This document shows positions 46,005-54,544 of a DNA stretch of 64,000 bases, piece by piece. Every line of letters begins with the position of its first letter. Positions within the stretch are counted from its first letter, which is position 1. The translations under genes and the position numbers were made by a program. This DNA comes from Thermogemmatispora carboxidivorans (GTDB lineage Bacteria; Chloroflexota; Ktedonobacteria; Ktedonobacterales; Ktedonobacteraceae), in assembly GCF_000702505.1 (NCBI RefSeq), contig NZ_JNIM01000001.1, positions 1,426,001 to 1,490,000 of the forward strand, in the 5' to 3' direction. Under the pieces are notes generated by a model. It was not told where the DNA came from and made no database searches. It was given only the letters and a program-made list of their open reading frames with translations.

Positions 46005-46793
46005 ATGAGCTTGAGATTGAGTCGTCATGGTCGCGCGAGCTTCATTGTGGCCCTCTCTCTCCTGGCCTTCTGTGTGGCCTGTGGGAATGCCAGCGGGTCG
46101 GGCGGGCAGTCGCAGGGGACGGCGCCGCAGACTCGAACGATGAGCGACGCCGTGGGGAATCTGGAGCAGCATCCCCGGCCCACCAGCATCGTGATCCCCA
46201 GTCAGCGCAGCACGCCAACACCAACGCCAAAACCGACCTCCACCTCGCCGAGCGTCAGCAATGCCTCCCATGTCTGTGGGGCCACTGCTCCCGCCACGGG
46301 TGGCGCGGCACCCGCCGCCGGCTCTATCGCCACCACCGGCAAGGGCAGCGCTCCCTACGGTCAGCCACCAGCCCTCACCTCCGAGGAGATCATGCTGACC
46401 CAGAAGCTCTTTCAGCAGATCAATCAGGATCGCGCCGCCTGCGGCCTGCCCCCCTTTGTCTGGAATATGACGCTCTCGGGCGGGGCGCGCCTGCATAGCT
46501 GGAATATGTATCACTGCGGCTTCAGTCATACCTGCCCCGATGGGCTGCCGCAGTGCACGCGCATCGCCAACGAGGGTTTCACCTTCAGCGACTGCGGCGA
46601 GAATATCGGCCTGGCCGGCCCCTATCCGACGCCCTGGGGTGGCGCCTATAACATTCAGGCCAGTATGGCCAATGAGCCGGCCACGGGCTGGCACCATATC
46701 CATCTCTTCAGTACAACCCTGCATCAGATCGGCATCGGCGTCTATGTGGCCCCCAACGGCTGGATCTGGTTCACCGAAGATATGATCAGCTAA
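46005..46793 (+). CDS. CAP/SCP-domain secreted lipoprotein
   Basis: The protein is 262 residues from the ATG at 46005 (GGAG eight bases ahead). It has an Arg-containing N-terminus, a hydrophobic segment (FIVALSLLAFCVAC) and a likely lipobox cysteine followed by GNASGSGG. A Thr/Pro-rich stalk comes next (TPTPTPKPTSTSPS). The CAP domain follows (about 130-260): QQINQDRAACGLPPFVWNMTLSGGARLHSWNMYHCGFSH, GENIGLAG, and the ending HQIGIGVYVAPNGWIWFTEDM. Extra cysteines suggest disulphides outside the cell. CAP proteins have varied, mostly unknown roles on the surface. Confidence 0.85.
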   Translation: MSLRLSRHGRASFIVALSLLAFCVACGNASGSGGQSQGTAPQTRTMSDAVGNLEQHPRPTSIVIPSQRSTPTPTPKPTSTSPSVSNASHVCGATAPATGGAAPAAGSIATTGKGSAPYGQPPALTSEEIMLTQKLFQQINQDRAACGLPPFVWNMTLSGGARLHSWNMYHCGFSHTCPDGLPQCTRIANEGFTFSDCGENIGLAGPYPTPWGGAYNIQASMANEPATGWHHIHLFSTTLHQIGIGVYVAPNGWIWFTEDMIS

Positions 46794-46973
46794 GCGAGCC
46801 GCTTCTCTCCCTTCTTCCTCTGCCTGGCGGCCTCCTCTCCTGCCCTGCCACCGCTCGGGCGACGGGCGGGAAACTAAACCTGCTGCGCCACGGGCGCCCC
46901 GCTTGTTGTGAGGGAGCATATACTAAAAAGGAAGCTCTGGGAGTCATGTGGTGTAAGCGGGAGGGAAGGTAGC

Positions 46974-48344
46974 ATGACAGCCGAGGGAGACGTACAGGCG
47001 CTGGCCTGGCGACTGGCTCGGCGAGCGCGTGAGCTGGTCGATTGCCAGGCGGCTGGCCTGCTGCTTGGGTGCCCCGATGAGACGGTCCGTCATCCCCTGC
47101 TTGAGGTCTTTGTCCCTGGCGCCGCCGGCTATGTCGGCTGCTCTGGCGGCGGCCTGGATCAGGAGAGGCTACGCGCCTTGCTGCGGTATGAGCAGGTGCG
47201 GGCCTTGCTCGATATCGCCGCTCAGAGCGGGCGTGTGCACTGCTGCGAGACTGACCCGGTCCTGCGCTGTGCCACAACCATTGGCAGTCTGGCGGTGGCT
47301 CCGCTGGAGCGCCCGGCGGGGGTCCTGGGGACACTGCTCCTCTTCGATGAACGGCGCGCCGCTTTCTCCGCCGGTGAGGGTCGACTGCTGGCGGCTGTGC
47401 TCTCCCAGCTGGCAGGCGAGCTGGAGCAGCAGCTGCGCCTGCTTTCAATGGCCGCTCGCGCTCCCGCTCAGGCGCAGCGGCTGGCGCCTTGGGAGGACGG
47501 CGCCACGGCTAACACTGAGGGACGTGAAGCGCTTGGCTGGCTGTCGGAGCTGGATCAGTTGAAGTATGAGTTTATCTCAATGGTCAGCCATGAGCTGCGG
47601 ACACCGCTGACGGCAATTAAGGGCTACGCCAGCCTGCTGCAGGCGTACGGCCTCTCCCCTTCTGGCCAGGGCCAGGGACGCAAGGGCAGCGACGGGCTGA
47701 CGGAGGAACTCCAGCGCCATTACCTCGAAGTGATTATGGAGCAGGTCAATCATCTGGAGGCTCTGGCCGGCGACCTGCTCGATGTCTCACGCATTCACGC
47801 CAATCACCTCGACCTGCGCTCGGCCTCCCTGGATATCGCTGCCCTCTGCCGCCGCGCCGTGGAGCTGATTCGCCAGCGCGTCGAGCGCGAAACCCCTGGC
47901 AAGTATCTGTTTCGCTGCCGCTTCATGGAGCCGCTTCCCCCGGTCTGGGCCGACGCCGATCGCGTGCAGCAGATCCTGACAAATCTGCTGGAAAATGCAG
48001 TGAAATACTCACCCGCCGGGGGGGTGATCACCATTGAAGCCGGCCTCTGCCAGGAGGAGCGCCCGACTGGGGAGACGCTGATGCAGATTAGCGTCTGTGA
48101 TCAGGGAATAGGTATCTCGCCAGAGCAGCAGTCGCGCCTCTTCCGCCCCTTTAGCCGTCTGGAACAGCAGAGCCGTGAGTGTGTGCCGGGGGTGGGTCTG
48201 GGACTCTATATTACGCGCCGCCTGGTTGAGGCGATGGGGGGGCGCATTGAGTTGCGCAGCCGCGCCGGTGAGGGGACACGTGTGACCTTTACGCTGCCGC
48301 TGGCGACGGCGGTGCCGGAGGCGACGGCGGGCCGCCTGCGCTAG
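46974..48344 (+). CDS. Cytoplasmic GAF-domain sensor histidine kinase
   Basis: The protein is 456 residues from the ATG at 46974 (GAGGGAAGG ahead). Residues about 10-155 look like a GAF domain (ARELVDCQAAGLLLGCPDE; TTIGSLAVAPLERPAGVLGTLLLFDERRAAFSAGEGRLL). The HisKA domain has His in EFISMVSHELRTPLTAIKGYASLL. The HATPase has LTNLLENAVKYSPAGG, DQGIGISPEQQSRLF and GVGLGLYITRRLVEAMGG. No membrane segment, so the signal is cytoplasmic. A receiver-only protein is encoded 146 bases downstream with its own promoter. Confidence 0.92.
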   Translation: MTAEGDVQALAWRLARRARELVDCQAAGLLLGCPDETVRHPLLEVFVPGAAGYVGCSGGGLDQERLRALLRYEQVRALLDIAAQSGRVHCCETDPVLRCATTIGSLAVAPLERPAGVLGTLLLFDERRAAFSAGEGRLLAAVLSQLAGELEQQLRLLSMAARAPAQAQRLAPWEDGATANTEGREALGWLSELDQLKYEFISMVSHELRTPLTAIKGYASLLQAYGLSPSGQGQGRKGSDGLTEELQRHYLEVIMEQVNHLEALAGDLLDVSRIHANHLDLRSASLDIAALCRRAVELIRQRVERETPGKYLFRCRFMEPLPPVWADADRVQQILTNLLENAVKYSPAGGVITIEAGLCQEERPTGETLMQISVCDQGIGISPEQQSRLFRPFSRLEQQSRECVPGVGLGLYITRRLVEAMGGRIELRSRAGEGTRVTFTLPLATAVPEATAGRLR

Positions 48345-48417
48345 CCCGTCAGGTCGCCAGCCTGGGAGAGCGCGCAACGGTTGCGCCCGGTAAGGCTGAC
48401 AGCGGCCCGGCCCCTAC

Positions 48418-48446
48418 TTGCGAAATATAGTCCAGTTTGCTATAGT
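48418..48446 (+). promoter_or_regulatory. Promoter of the receiver-domain gene
   Basis: TTGCGA (48418-48423) and TATAGT (48441-48446) are 17 bases apart, with a predicted start near 48453 and a short leader of about 38 bases. Confidence 0.6.
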
Positions 48447-48490
48447 GTGGCTGGAATGATAGTGAGACTCAACAAGGTAGGGACGAGGCC

Positions 48491-48892
48491 ATGCATATCA
48501 GCCTGCTAGAAGATGACTCCGCTATTCAGGAGATGTTACAGCTCGTCCTGCAGGACGAGGGCTACAGTGTTACGATTTACCCTACTGCTGAGGAATGCCT
48601 GAATGCGCTCCAGGGTGCCACACAGGATCAGGCCCCCTCGCCCGATCTCCTGATCGTTGATTGGCTCTTGCCAGGGCTGGTCTCCGGGATTGAGGTGATC
48701 CAACAGGTCCGTCGTCTCCCACAGTATCGCTCGCTCCCCATTATTTTGACGACCGCGGCTACGCTGACCGAGCCGGAAGATGCGGAGTTGCAGGGGTTGC
48801 AGGTGACGCTTTTGGAGAAGCCCTTTGCGATCGATGATATGGTCAGGCTGGTCCGCGATCTGACGCAGCGCCATAGTCCTTCGGAACGTTAA
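48491..48892 (+). CDS. Single-domain response regulator
   Basis: This 133-residue protein is a receiver domain with no output domain: MHISLLEDDSAIQEML (acidic pocket), phosphoacceptor Asp in LLIVDWLLPG, Thr in PIILTTAAT and Lys in LLEKPFAIDD. It follows the GAF histidine kinase and is the natural phospho-acceptor for it, perhaps passing the phosphate on or acting by protein contact. Confidence 0.9.
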   Translation: MHISLLEDDSAIQEMLQLVLQDEGYSVTIYPTAEECLNALQGATQDQAPSPDLLIVDWLLPGLVSGIEVIQQVRRLPQYRSLPIILTTAATLTEPEDAELQGLQVTLLEKPFAIDDMVRLVRDLTQRHSPSER

Positions 48893-49385
48893 ACGCTAGC
48901 TTCGGCTTCCCTCTCGTGAGAGGCAGGGCGTGGCTGGCGCGCTGGCCCCTCCCTGGCCCGGCTGGTCGGCTCGCGGGGGTGGCTGCTCTCTTCTCTCTCT
49001 GATCGATTGCTGGCCCTGGCCGATGGTCTTCTGACGGCAGGCTGGAGATTGCTGCTGACCTCTTCGTGGCTCCGGCCTGCCCATTTGTCCGGCTGTCTGG
49101 TTGCCTGGATGAACAAGCTGGACCTGCTCCCTTTGGCGGCTGGCTGATATGCTCTGGCTAACCTTAAAGAAAGCTGAAACTTTTTGGTAGAGGCGTATTG
49201 TTGACTTGTTCTTCTCCCCATGAGCCTGTTATCCTAACAGTAGGGAATGCACCCCGACTGTTGCAAGGCAGGAAGCAGACAAGACAGCCGCAGCGGGTTC
49301 GCTGTGGTCTGCGTTTGCGTTACTCAACTGCCACGTTTCACTCGTTTGAAACGCAGAAGACGAAGAAGAAGAAGGAGAGCACAGC
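48893..49385 (+). other. Gene-free region before the KGG-protein gene
   Basis: About 490 bases. The left half is C/T-rich with no gene. The right half holds TTGACT (49201-49206) and a perfect inverted repeat CTGTTA-TCC-TAACAG (49226-49240), which may be an operator or hairpin in the leader of the KGG gene. No well-spaced -10 was found. Confidence 0.5.
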
Positions 49386-49592
49386 ATGCAAAATCAGAAA
49401 GGTCGTGGTCGTGGTTTCGCATCCATGAGCCCGGAGAAGAAGCGCGAGATTGCCAGTAAGGGCGGTAAGGCGGCCCACGCGCTGGGTACGGCCCACAAGT
49501 GGACCAGCGAGGAGGCCCAGGCTGCCGGTCGCAAGGGCGGCTCGATCAGCCGGCGGCGCCCGAAGAACGCCCAGACCCAGGCTCAGGCTTAG
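49386..49592 (+). CDS. KGG-motif stress-response protein
   Basis: This 68-residue basic hydrophilic protein (FASMSPEKKREIASKGGKAAHALGTAHKW, EEAQAAGRKGGSISRR) has two KGG-type repeats as in YciG, GsiB and fungal con-10. Such proteins are mostly disordered and made under desiccation, starvation or general stress. GGAGAG lies six bases before the ATG. It stands alone, with an intrinsic terminator downstream. Confidence 0.88.
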   Translation: MQNQKGRGRGFASMSPEKKREIASKGGKAAHALGTAHKWTSEEAQAAGRKGGSISRRRPKNAQTQAQA

Positions 49593-49745
49593 CCTGGATT
49601 CAGGCGCTTCCAGGCACAGATGGCCTCGTGCGCCGCATTACTGGTGCCGCGCGGGGCTAGCTGCGAGCTTACTTCCGATGGTCCTGTGTCCGTTGGACCT
49701 TGGTTGTTTCCTTTCCCTTCTTTTCCAGACTGGTAACGCTACAGA

Positions 49746-49779
49746 GGCTGGCCGTTTTTCGACGGACAGCCTTTTTTTT
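49746..49779 (+). terminator. Intrinsic terminator downstream of the KGG gene
   Basis: GGCTG-g-CCGT (49746-49755) pairs with ACGG-a-CAGCC (49762-49771) around a six-base loop, directly followed by eight T residues (49772-49779). This is the clearest intrinsic terminator in the window. Confidence 0.9.
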
Positions 49780-49897
49780 GGGGGCCTGTCAGCGGGCTGG
49801 GCTGCCTGTGGTTGGAAGGCCGGGCGCGGCTCTGAACGGGCTGGGACTGGCCGGGAGTACTTTTTTGAGGGTGCGCTGTCTGCCGCCTGAGCGGGGC

Positions 49898-49906
49898 TGG
49901 TATAAT
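49898..49906 (+). promoter_or_regulatory. Extended -10 promoter of murJ
   Basis: TGG followed by TATAAT (49901-49906) forms an extended -10. The predicted start near 49913 rules out translation starts further left and leaves a leader of about 50 bases with AAAGGAGG at 49951-49958. Confidence 0.65.
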
Positions 49907-49963
49907 CTCCTCTGTACGCCAGAGCAGAGGCGACGAGCAACAACTGTCGAAAAGGAGGCTCCT

Positions 49964-51526
49964 ATTTCGCAAAGAGCACCACGCCTGGTTGATCCGACAA
50001 CGGGTATCGCGGTGAGTGAGGCCCCTGGGGCGAGCGGGAGCGCTCAGTGGGAGGTCGAGGAGGAGGCGCTGGAGGAGACGGCGGCGGGCGCTGGCTGGTC
50101 GCTGCTGGGGGTGCGCTTGCCCTTCAGTCTGGCGCGCCTGCGCCCGGGCCGCGGCTTGACTGTGCGTCGCTTCTCGGTGATGGAGGCGGCGCTCTTGTTG
50201 ATGTTGGGTATTCTGGCTTCGAAGGGGCTGGGGGTGCTGCGCCAGGCCCTCTTTAATGCCCTCTTTGGGACGGGGCCGGAGGCCAATGCCTATTATGCGG
50301 CCTACCGCTTGCCTGATACGCTCTTCAATCTGGTGGCCGGGGGGGCACTGACGCAGGCCTTTATTCCGGTCTTTGTGGCCTACCAGCGCCGGGGCGATCA
50401 GCGCGAGGCCTGGTATCTGGCCAGCCTGGTCTTTAATGTGCTGCTGGTGGCCCTGACGATCTTGCTCCTGCTGGGCTGCCTGCTGACGCCGGCCTTTGTG
50501 GTCCATATTCTGGTGCCGGGCTACCCGCCGGCGGAGCAGGAACTGACGATCCGCCTGACGCGCATTATGCTGATTCAGCCGCTGTTGCTGGGCCTGGGGA
50601 CGATCGTGACGGCGATTTTGAGTAGCCGTGAGCAGTTTTTGCTGCCGGCGCTGGCGACGGCGGTCTATAATGTGGGCTTGATTGCGGGCTTGCTGGTGGC
50701 GCTGGTGGTGCCGGGGGTAGGGATTTATGGGCCGACGCTGGGGGTCTTGCTGGCGGCGGCGCTGCAGATTGTGGTCCAGCTTCCGGCTCTCTGGCAGCAG
50801 GGGGTACGCTATGTCTTCGCCTGGAATCTGCGCTATCCGGGCCTGCGCGAGGTGATGGCGCTCTTTATTCCGAGTATGCTGGCGGTGGCGGTGGCGTATG
50901 TGAGTTCGATTCTGGAGACGACGGTGACGTCGTTTCTGCCGGATCTGGCCAGCCTGGCGGCGCTGCATAATGCTTATATGTTGTTTTATTTGCCGGTGTC
51001 ATTGATCGCGCAGGCGATCGGTCAGGCGGCGCTGCCGCGCATGGCGCGCCTGGAATTGGAGGGCCGCTATGGGCGCTTGCGCCGCTTGTTCGGGCAGGTG
51101 ATTGGGTCGTCGCTGGTGCTGAGTGTCTTGTCGGCGCTGGCTTTGGGCGGGCTGGGGCTGTTTGTGATCGATCTGTTGTTTCGCCACGGGGCCTTTGATG
51201 ATCATTCGGCCTGGTTGACGAATCTGGCTCTGTTCGGCTATGTGGTGGGGTTGCCAGGGGTGTGCGTCGGTGACGTGGTGGCGCGCAGTTTTTATGCCCT
51301 GAAGGATGCGCGTACTCCTTTGTTGACGAATGTCTTTGCGCTGCTGACGCGGGTGGCGCTGATGGTGGGGCTGTTCGTCTGGCTGTCGGGCGAGCAGCAG
51401 ATTCTGGCGGTGTCGCTGAGTTTGTCCGGCTCGGCTTCGGCGGAGGCCCTGCTGTTGTGTCTGGTGCTGTGGTGGCGGCTGCGCCAGCGTGAGCAGCGCG
51501 GGCAGGCCCAGGAGCCGGCCCGCTGA
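49964..51526 (+). CDS. murJ: Lipid II flippase MurJ (apparent ATT start)
   Basis: MurJ flips lipid II across the membrane for cell-wall synthesis. About 14 membrane helices follow a charged N-terminus. Family marks: GLGVLRQALFNALFGTGPEANAYYAAYRLPDTLFNLVAGGALTQAFIPVF, and later RSFYALKDARTPLLTN. The start is unusual. AAAGGAGG (49951-49958) is followed after five bases by ATT (in frame, ISQRAPRLVDP), giving 520 residues. No ATG or TTG fits. The only alternative is a GTG at 50012 with a weak site, giving 504 residues. ATT starts are known but rare (infC, pcnB) and can mean autoregulation or low expression. Confidence 0.9.
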   Translation: MSQRAPRLVDPTTGIAVSEAPGASGSAQWEVEEEALEETAAGAGWSLLGVRLPFSLARLRPGRGLTVRRFSVMEAALLLMLGILASKGLGVLRQALFNALFGTGPEANAYYAAYRLPDTLFNLVAGGALTQAFIPVFVAYQRRGDQREAWYLASLVFNVLLVALTILLLLGCLLTPAFVVHILVPGYPPAEQELTIRLTRIMLIQPLLLGLGTIVTAILSSREQFLLPALATAVYNVGLIAGLLVALVVPGVGIYGPTLGVLLAAALQIVVQLPALWQQGVRYVFAWNLRYPGLREVMALFIPSMLAVAVAYVSSILETTVTSFLPDLASLAALHNAYMLFYLPVSLIAQAIGQAALPRMARLELEGRYGRLRRLFGQVIGSSLVLSVLSALALGGLGLFVIDLLFRHGAFDDHSAWLTNLALFGYVVGLPGVCVGDVVARSFYALKDARTPLLTNVFALLTRVALMVGLFVWLSGEQQILAVSLSLSGSASAEALLLCLVLWWRLRQREQRGQAQEPAR

Positions 51527-51990
51527 GGCTGGTTTGGCCGCTGCACTGGGGCCGCGACGCCTGGTGGAAGGGGGTCAGGATGGCTGTGGGTGGTGACCAG
51601 GCGTCGGCTCTTTTGTTTTTGGCTGTGGCTGCTGCGCCGCGGCGGTTTGCTCCTCGGTTCTGGTTTCCTCTGGGCCTGGCTCTCTGACTGGCAAGACGCT
51701 GGACCTGGTGGCTGCTCCTGTCTTGCTCCTGCCAGTCAGCTTGTCTCTTTGTCTGGCTGGCTGGCTGTTCTCCTCGGTTGCGGTCACCCGCGCGTCGCGC
51801 TCTTCGCCGCCGGCTCCACGGGCTGTCTGGCGCAGGGGCCTGGTTTGGTCGGCGCGGGTCGCCTGCGGACTGGTCTGGGCTGTGGGCCGGTAGGTGGGGT
51901 GTGAGGTGGGAAAGTGGGATGGGGTCGCCAGATCCCCCGCGTGATGGCCTCTGTGAGGGCCGCTTTCGAAACTCTCCACGGGCCGCTCAG

Positions 51991-52016
51991 AAATACGGTG
52001 GATTCTGACCGTATTT
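51991..52016 (+). repeat. 9-bp inverted repeat in the CRISPR leader region
   Basis: AAATACGGT (51991-51999) pairs with ACCGTATTT (52008-52016) around an eight-base loop. It is followed by TTGACG. It could terminate murJ transcription or be a leader element. Confidence 0.55.
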
Positions 52017-52067
52017 TGACGAATCTGTGCATGTAATGCTTGTAGAATATGCCTATGTTTATTTGTG

Positions 52068-52118
52068 CTTTCTCGAAACTCGCCCCTTGCGCGTTGCAAA
52101 AAACGAGTTTCGAGAAAG
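52068..52118 (+). repeat. Perfect 15-bp inverted repeat in the CRISPR leader region
   Basis: CTTTCTCGAAACTCG (52068-52082) is exactly complementary to CGAGTTTCGAGAAAG (52104-52118), with a 21-base spacer. A shorter relative of its left arm (CTTTCGAAACTC) lies at 51963-51974. It is about 125 bases before the first CRISPR repeat. Confidence 0.7.
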
Positions 52119-52243
52119 GTCGTAATCCGATAGATTTTTGGGCAGGGGGGCAGGGGAAAACGAGGCTCTCAGCGCCAAAAAATGGGGCCTCGATCGTTAT
52201 AGTCTATGAAAGATGTATCCCGGGTCCGTTTCCGTTGGGCGCG

Positions 52244-53394
52244 GTTGCAGAGGGGACGATCCGCACGAGGATACTGAAAGATGAAGAGCTGCTAGCTCCC
52301 GAGGGGGAAGCACAGCTGTTGCAGAGGGGACGATCCGCACGAGGATACTGAAAGACGGGAGTATGAGGAGTACAGGCAGATGCGTGCGCGGAAGTTGCAG
52401 AGGGGACGATCCGCACGAGGATACTGAAAGTGCCAGGGGGCCTCGGGGGCACCGATGAAAGGGATCAGGTTGCAGAGGGGACGATCCGCACGAGGATACT
52501 GAAAGTGCCGCTTCACAAGCCGACTCGCTGCACCACGGCACAGTTGCAGAGGGGACGATCCGCACGAGGATACTGAAAGCCTCAATATTGATGAGTATGC
52601 GCTTTTGCATGATTTGGTTGCAGAGGGGACGATCCGCACGAGGATACTGAAAGTCGCAATGCAGAATATTGCGAAAGACGTGTTCGCTACAGTTGCAGAG
52701 GGGACGATCCGCACGAGGATACTGAAAGTTTGCACGTCATCTATAGTTAAAAGTTCTTTACTGCGTTGCAGAGGGGACGATCCGCACGAGGATACTGAAA
52801 GGGGGATTATGGAGCCACCCTAACAAGCAGGCAACCGGTTGCAGAGGGGACGATCCGCACGAGGATACTGAAAGTAATGAGGATAGCTAGACAAGGCAAG
52901 AAAGGGGACGTTGCAGAGGGGACGATCCGCACGAGGATACTGAAAGCTGCAATGGCCGGATCAATCACCTCGCCTCGCTCTCGAAGTTGCAGAGGGGACG
53001 ATCCGCACGAGGATACTGAAAGCGGTTGAGTGCTAGCAGTTCTCGAATAGGGTAGCGCTTGTTGCAGAGGGGACGATCCGCACGAGGATACTGAAAGTTC
53101 TCATTGCTCTCGCTGAAGAAGGGACCGGGCCGCAGTTGCAGAGGGGACGATCCGCACGAGGATACTGAAAGGGGGGAAGAGGGGCCGAGGTGGAGAAGAC
53201 GTGGAGTTTGTTGCAGAGGGGACGATCCGCACGAGGATACTGAAAGCTTGCGTCGACGGTCTGCAGGAGCAGCGCGTGGCGCGGTTGCAGAGGGGACGAT
53301 CCGCACGAGGATACTGAAAGGGGAATCTTCTAACCTGACCAGGATGGGGATTTCTCGGTTGCAGAGGGGACAATCCGCACGAAGATACTGAAAC
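52244..53394 (+). CRISPR. Orphan CRISPR array, 16 repeats of 37 bp and 15 spacers
   Basis: The 37-bp repeat begins GTTGCAGAGGGGACGATC and ends CGCACGAGGATACTGAAAG. Fifteen copies are identical (first at 52244-52280). The last (53358-53394) has three changes. Spacers are 35-39 bases and all different. The degenerate copy at the right end, the 3' ACTGAAAG (like the 8-base 5' handle of type I/III crRNAs) and the AT-containing TATAGT 40 bases before the first repeat all say the leader is on the left and transcription is rightward. No cas gene lies in the window, so the array must be served by proteins encoded elsewhere. Type cannot be fixed from the repeat, though type III or I seems likely. Confidence 0.97.
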
Positions 53395-53440
53395 ACGAGG
53401 ATGCTGAAACACGAGGATACTAAAAGGAGGATACTGAAAG
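53395..53440 (+). repeat. Decayed repeat fragments at the distal end of the CRISPR array
   Basis: After the last repeat come three fragments of the repeat's 3' end in tandem without spacers: ACGAGGATGCTGAAAC, ACGAGGATACTAAAAG and GAGGATACTGAAAG. This looks like decay by small deletions or slippage at the old end of the array. Confidence 0.75.
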
Positions 53441-53475
53441 AAAAGGTAAAGGAAGTAAAAAGAGTCACAATATAT

Positions 53476-53531
53476 AAAAAGAATAGCGTATTGCCCCGGG
53501 CATCGCCCCCCGACTAGCCCGGCGACAATAC
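53476..53531 (-). terminator. Intrinsic terminator of the unknown three-gene operon
   Basis: GTATTG (53488-53493) pairs with CAATAC (53526-53531), and CCGGGC (53496-53501) with GCCCGG (53517-53522). Read on the minus strand the stem is followed within eight bases by TTTTT. It lies between the operon and the CRISPR tail, insulating the two. Confidence 0.65.
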
Positions 53532-53722
53532 ACTACATTCCTACAAAACGGCCCTTTCCTCCACTTTGGCGGATACCCACCCACCTCACTCCTTCACTCA
53601 CACACCATCATCCCCCAAAAAAGAGAGCCGGAGCCGCGCCCCAGCTCGTCACCAGGCACGCGCTCCGACTCCCCAACGGACCAAGTACAGAGCGAAACTC
53701 GGATAGAGAGAGCTCGGGTACG

Positions 53723-54544
53723 TTAGGGAAATGGTATCTTGCTCAAACGCTGACTCCTGACCCAACGCCCTAAGCGCGCCGCTCCCGCTGAGACTGAGGC
53801 TGATGAGGCCACCGCTCCCACGCTCAGAGGCCGCGTCTGCACCTGCTCCACCTGCTCCGCTCCTCGCTCGCCTTCCTCGCCTGCAGCGTCAGCCCCCAGT
53901 GCGCTCCCTCCTCTGATCATACCCTCCTCCTCCGCTTCCGCAATGCCTCTCCTCATGTCTCGACCAGTGTCAGGACCAGCCTGCCCCAGCACGGGACCCA
54001 CCTCTGCCTCGCCTCTACCAGTGCCTGTACCTGTGCCTGTACCAGCACCTCTACCGGCATCTGTAGCAGCATCGTGACCGGCATCCGACCCGGCGCCTGT
54101 ACCAGCACCTCTACCAGTGCCTGTACCTGTGCCTGTACCGGCGCCCGCCTCCGCCAGAGGAGGCAGCGGCACCTGACTCCCATACACAAAGAGCCGAAAG
54201 TCGCTCTCGGTGAGCACCCGCCAGGCTTGCCGCTGCAACTCCTCACTGACGATAAATCCCCCGACGACCTCGATCTCCCCCAGACCACAACACGCGAGCC
54301 GCTCGCGCAAGACAGACAAGACCCGTCGCGCCTCCTCCCAACTGACCGCTCCCCCGATCTCCATCAAATAGACCGTCCGTAACGGTACACCCGCCCGCCG
54401 CGCCAGCTCAGGCGCCGTCAACCCACCACAGCGCCGCCGCAACTGGGCCACCGTCCACAACGGTCCCCGCTGCGGCTCAGGCGCCCCCTTCTGCCGCGCC
54501 TGACCCTGGCTCGACCCTGCTGCCGCTGCTGCCACCACTCTCAT
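53723..54544 (-). CDS. HTH protein with Gly-Thr repeat linker, unknown function
   Basis: The protein is 273 residues from the ATG at 54544 (AGGAGG ahead). Residues about 30-90 look like a helix-turn-helix of the XRE/Cro kind (LTAPELARRAGVPLRTVYLMEIGGAVSWEEARRVL). A middle part (about 90-130) has no known fold. Residues about 133-175 are Gly-Thr/Gly-Ala repeats, coded by a repeated DNA segment. The tail is acidic then Arg-rich. It is the last gene of an overlapping leftward trio (68-base overlap with the previous frame), facing the CRISPR array. A DNA-binding role is likely; nothing more can be said. Confidence 0.65.
   Translation of the reverse strand: MRVVAAAAAGSSQGQARQKGAPEPQRGPLWTVAQLRRRCGGLTAPELARRAGVPLRTVYLMEIGGAVSWEEARRVLSVLRERLACCGLGEIEVVGGFIVSEELQRQAWRVLTESDFRLFVYGSQVPLPPLAEAGAGTGTGTGTGRGAGTGAGSDAGHDAATDAGRGAGTGTGTGTGRGEAEVGPVLGQAGPDTGRDMRRGIAEAEEEGMIRGGSALGADAAGEEGERGAEQVEQVQTRPLSVGAVASSASVSAGAARLGRWVRSQRLSKIPFP
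54012..54139. repeat. 32-bp perfect direct repeat (minisatellite) inside the HTH gene
   Basis: The 32 bases at 54012-54043 recur exactly at 54108-54139, and both are made of 6-base units (coding Gly-Thr). Recombination or slippage between copies would lengthen or shorten the linker in frame (copy spacing 96 bases, a multiple of three). Confidence 0.85.

Larger units (their letters stand above)
49593..49963 (+). other. Region between the KGG gene and murJ
   Basis: About 370 bases holding the KGG terminator (49746-49779), the murJ promoter (-10 at 49901-49906) and the murJ leader. An open frame across it (from 49700) joins murJ in frame but begins upstream of the promoter and is not credible as protein. 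Confidence 0.6.
51527..52243 (+). other. CRISPR leader side and gene-free region after murJ
   Basis: About 715 bases. The first 400 are C/T/G-rich, with open frames of poor composition that I reject. From 51961 the composition changes, with two strong inverted repeats (51991-52016 and 52068-52118), A-rich tracts and a TATAGT (52198-52203) about 40 bases ahead of the first CRISPR repeat. This right part is the likely CRISPR leader. Confidence 0.6.

Noticed and set aside
49700..49963. N-terminal extension of murJ by 88 residues
   Set aside because: It begins upstream of the promoter, crosses an intrinsic terminator and has no membrane or family match.
51575..52099. A 174-residue minus-strand open frame between murJ and the array
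   Set aside because: Its sequence is Gln/Thr/Arg/Pro-rich without folded segments, and it ends in the leader hairpins. No start site or relatives recognised.
52197..53468. Open frames across the CRISPR array with repeated peptide phrases such as ILVRIVPSAT and SVSSCGSSPLQ
   Set aside because: They are the translation of the 37-bp repeat and change frame with spacer length; they are not proteins.
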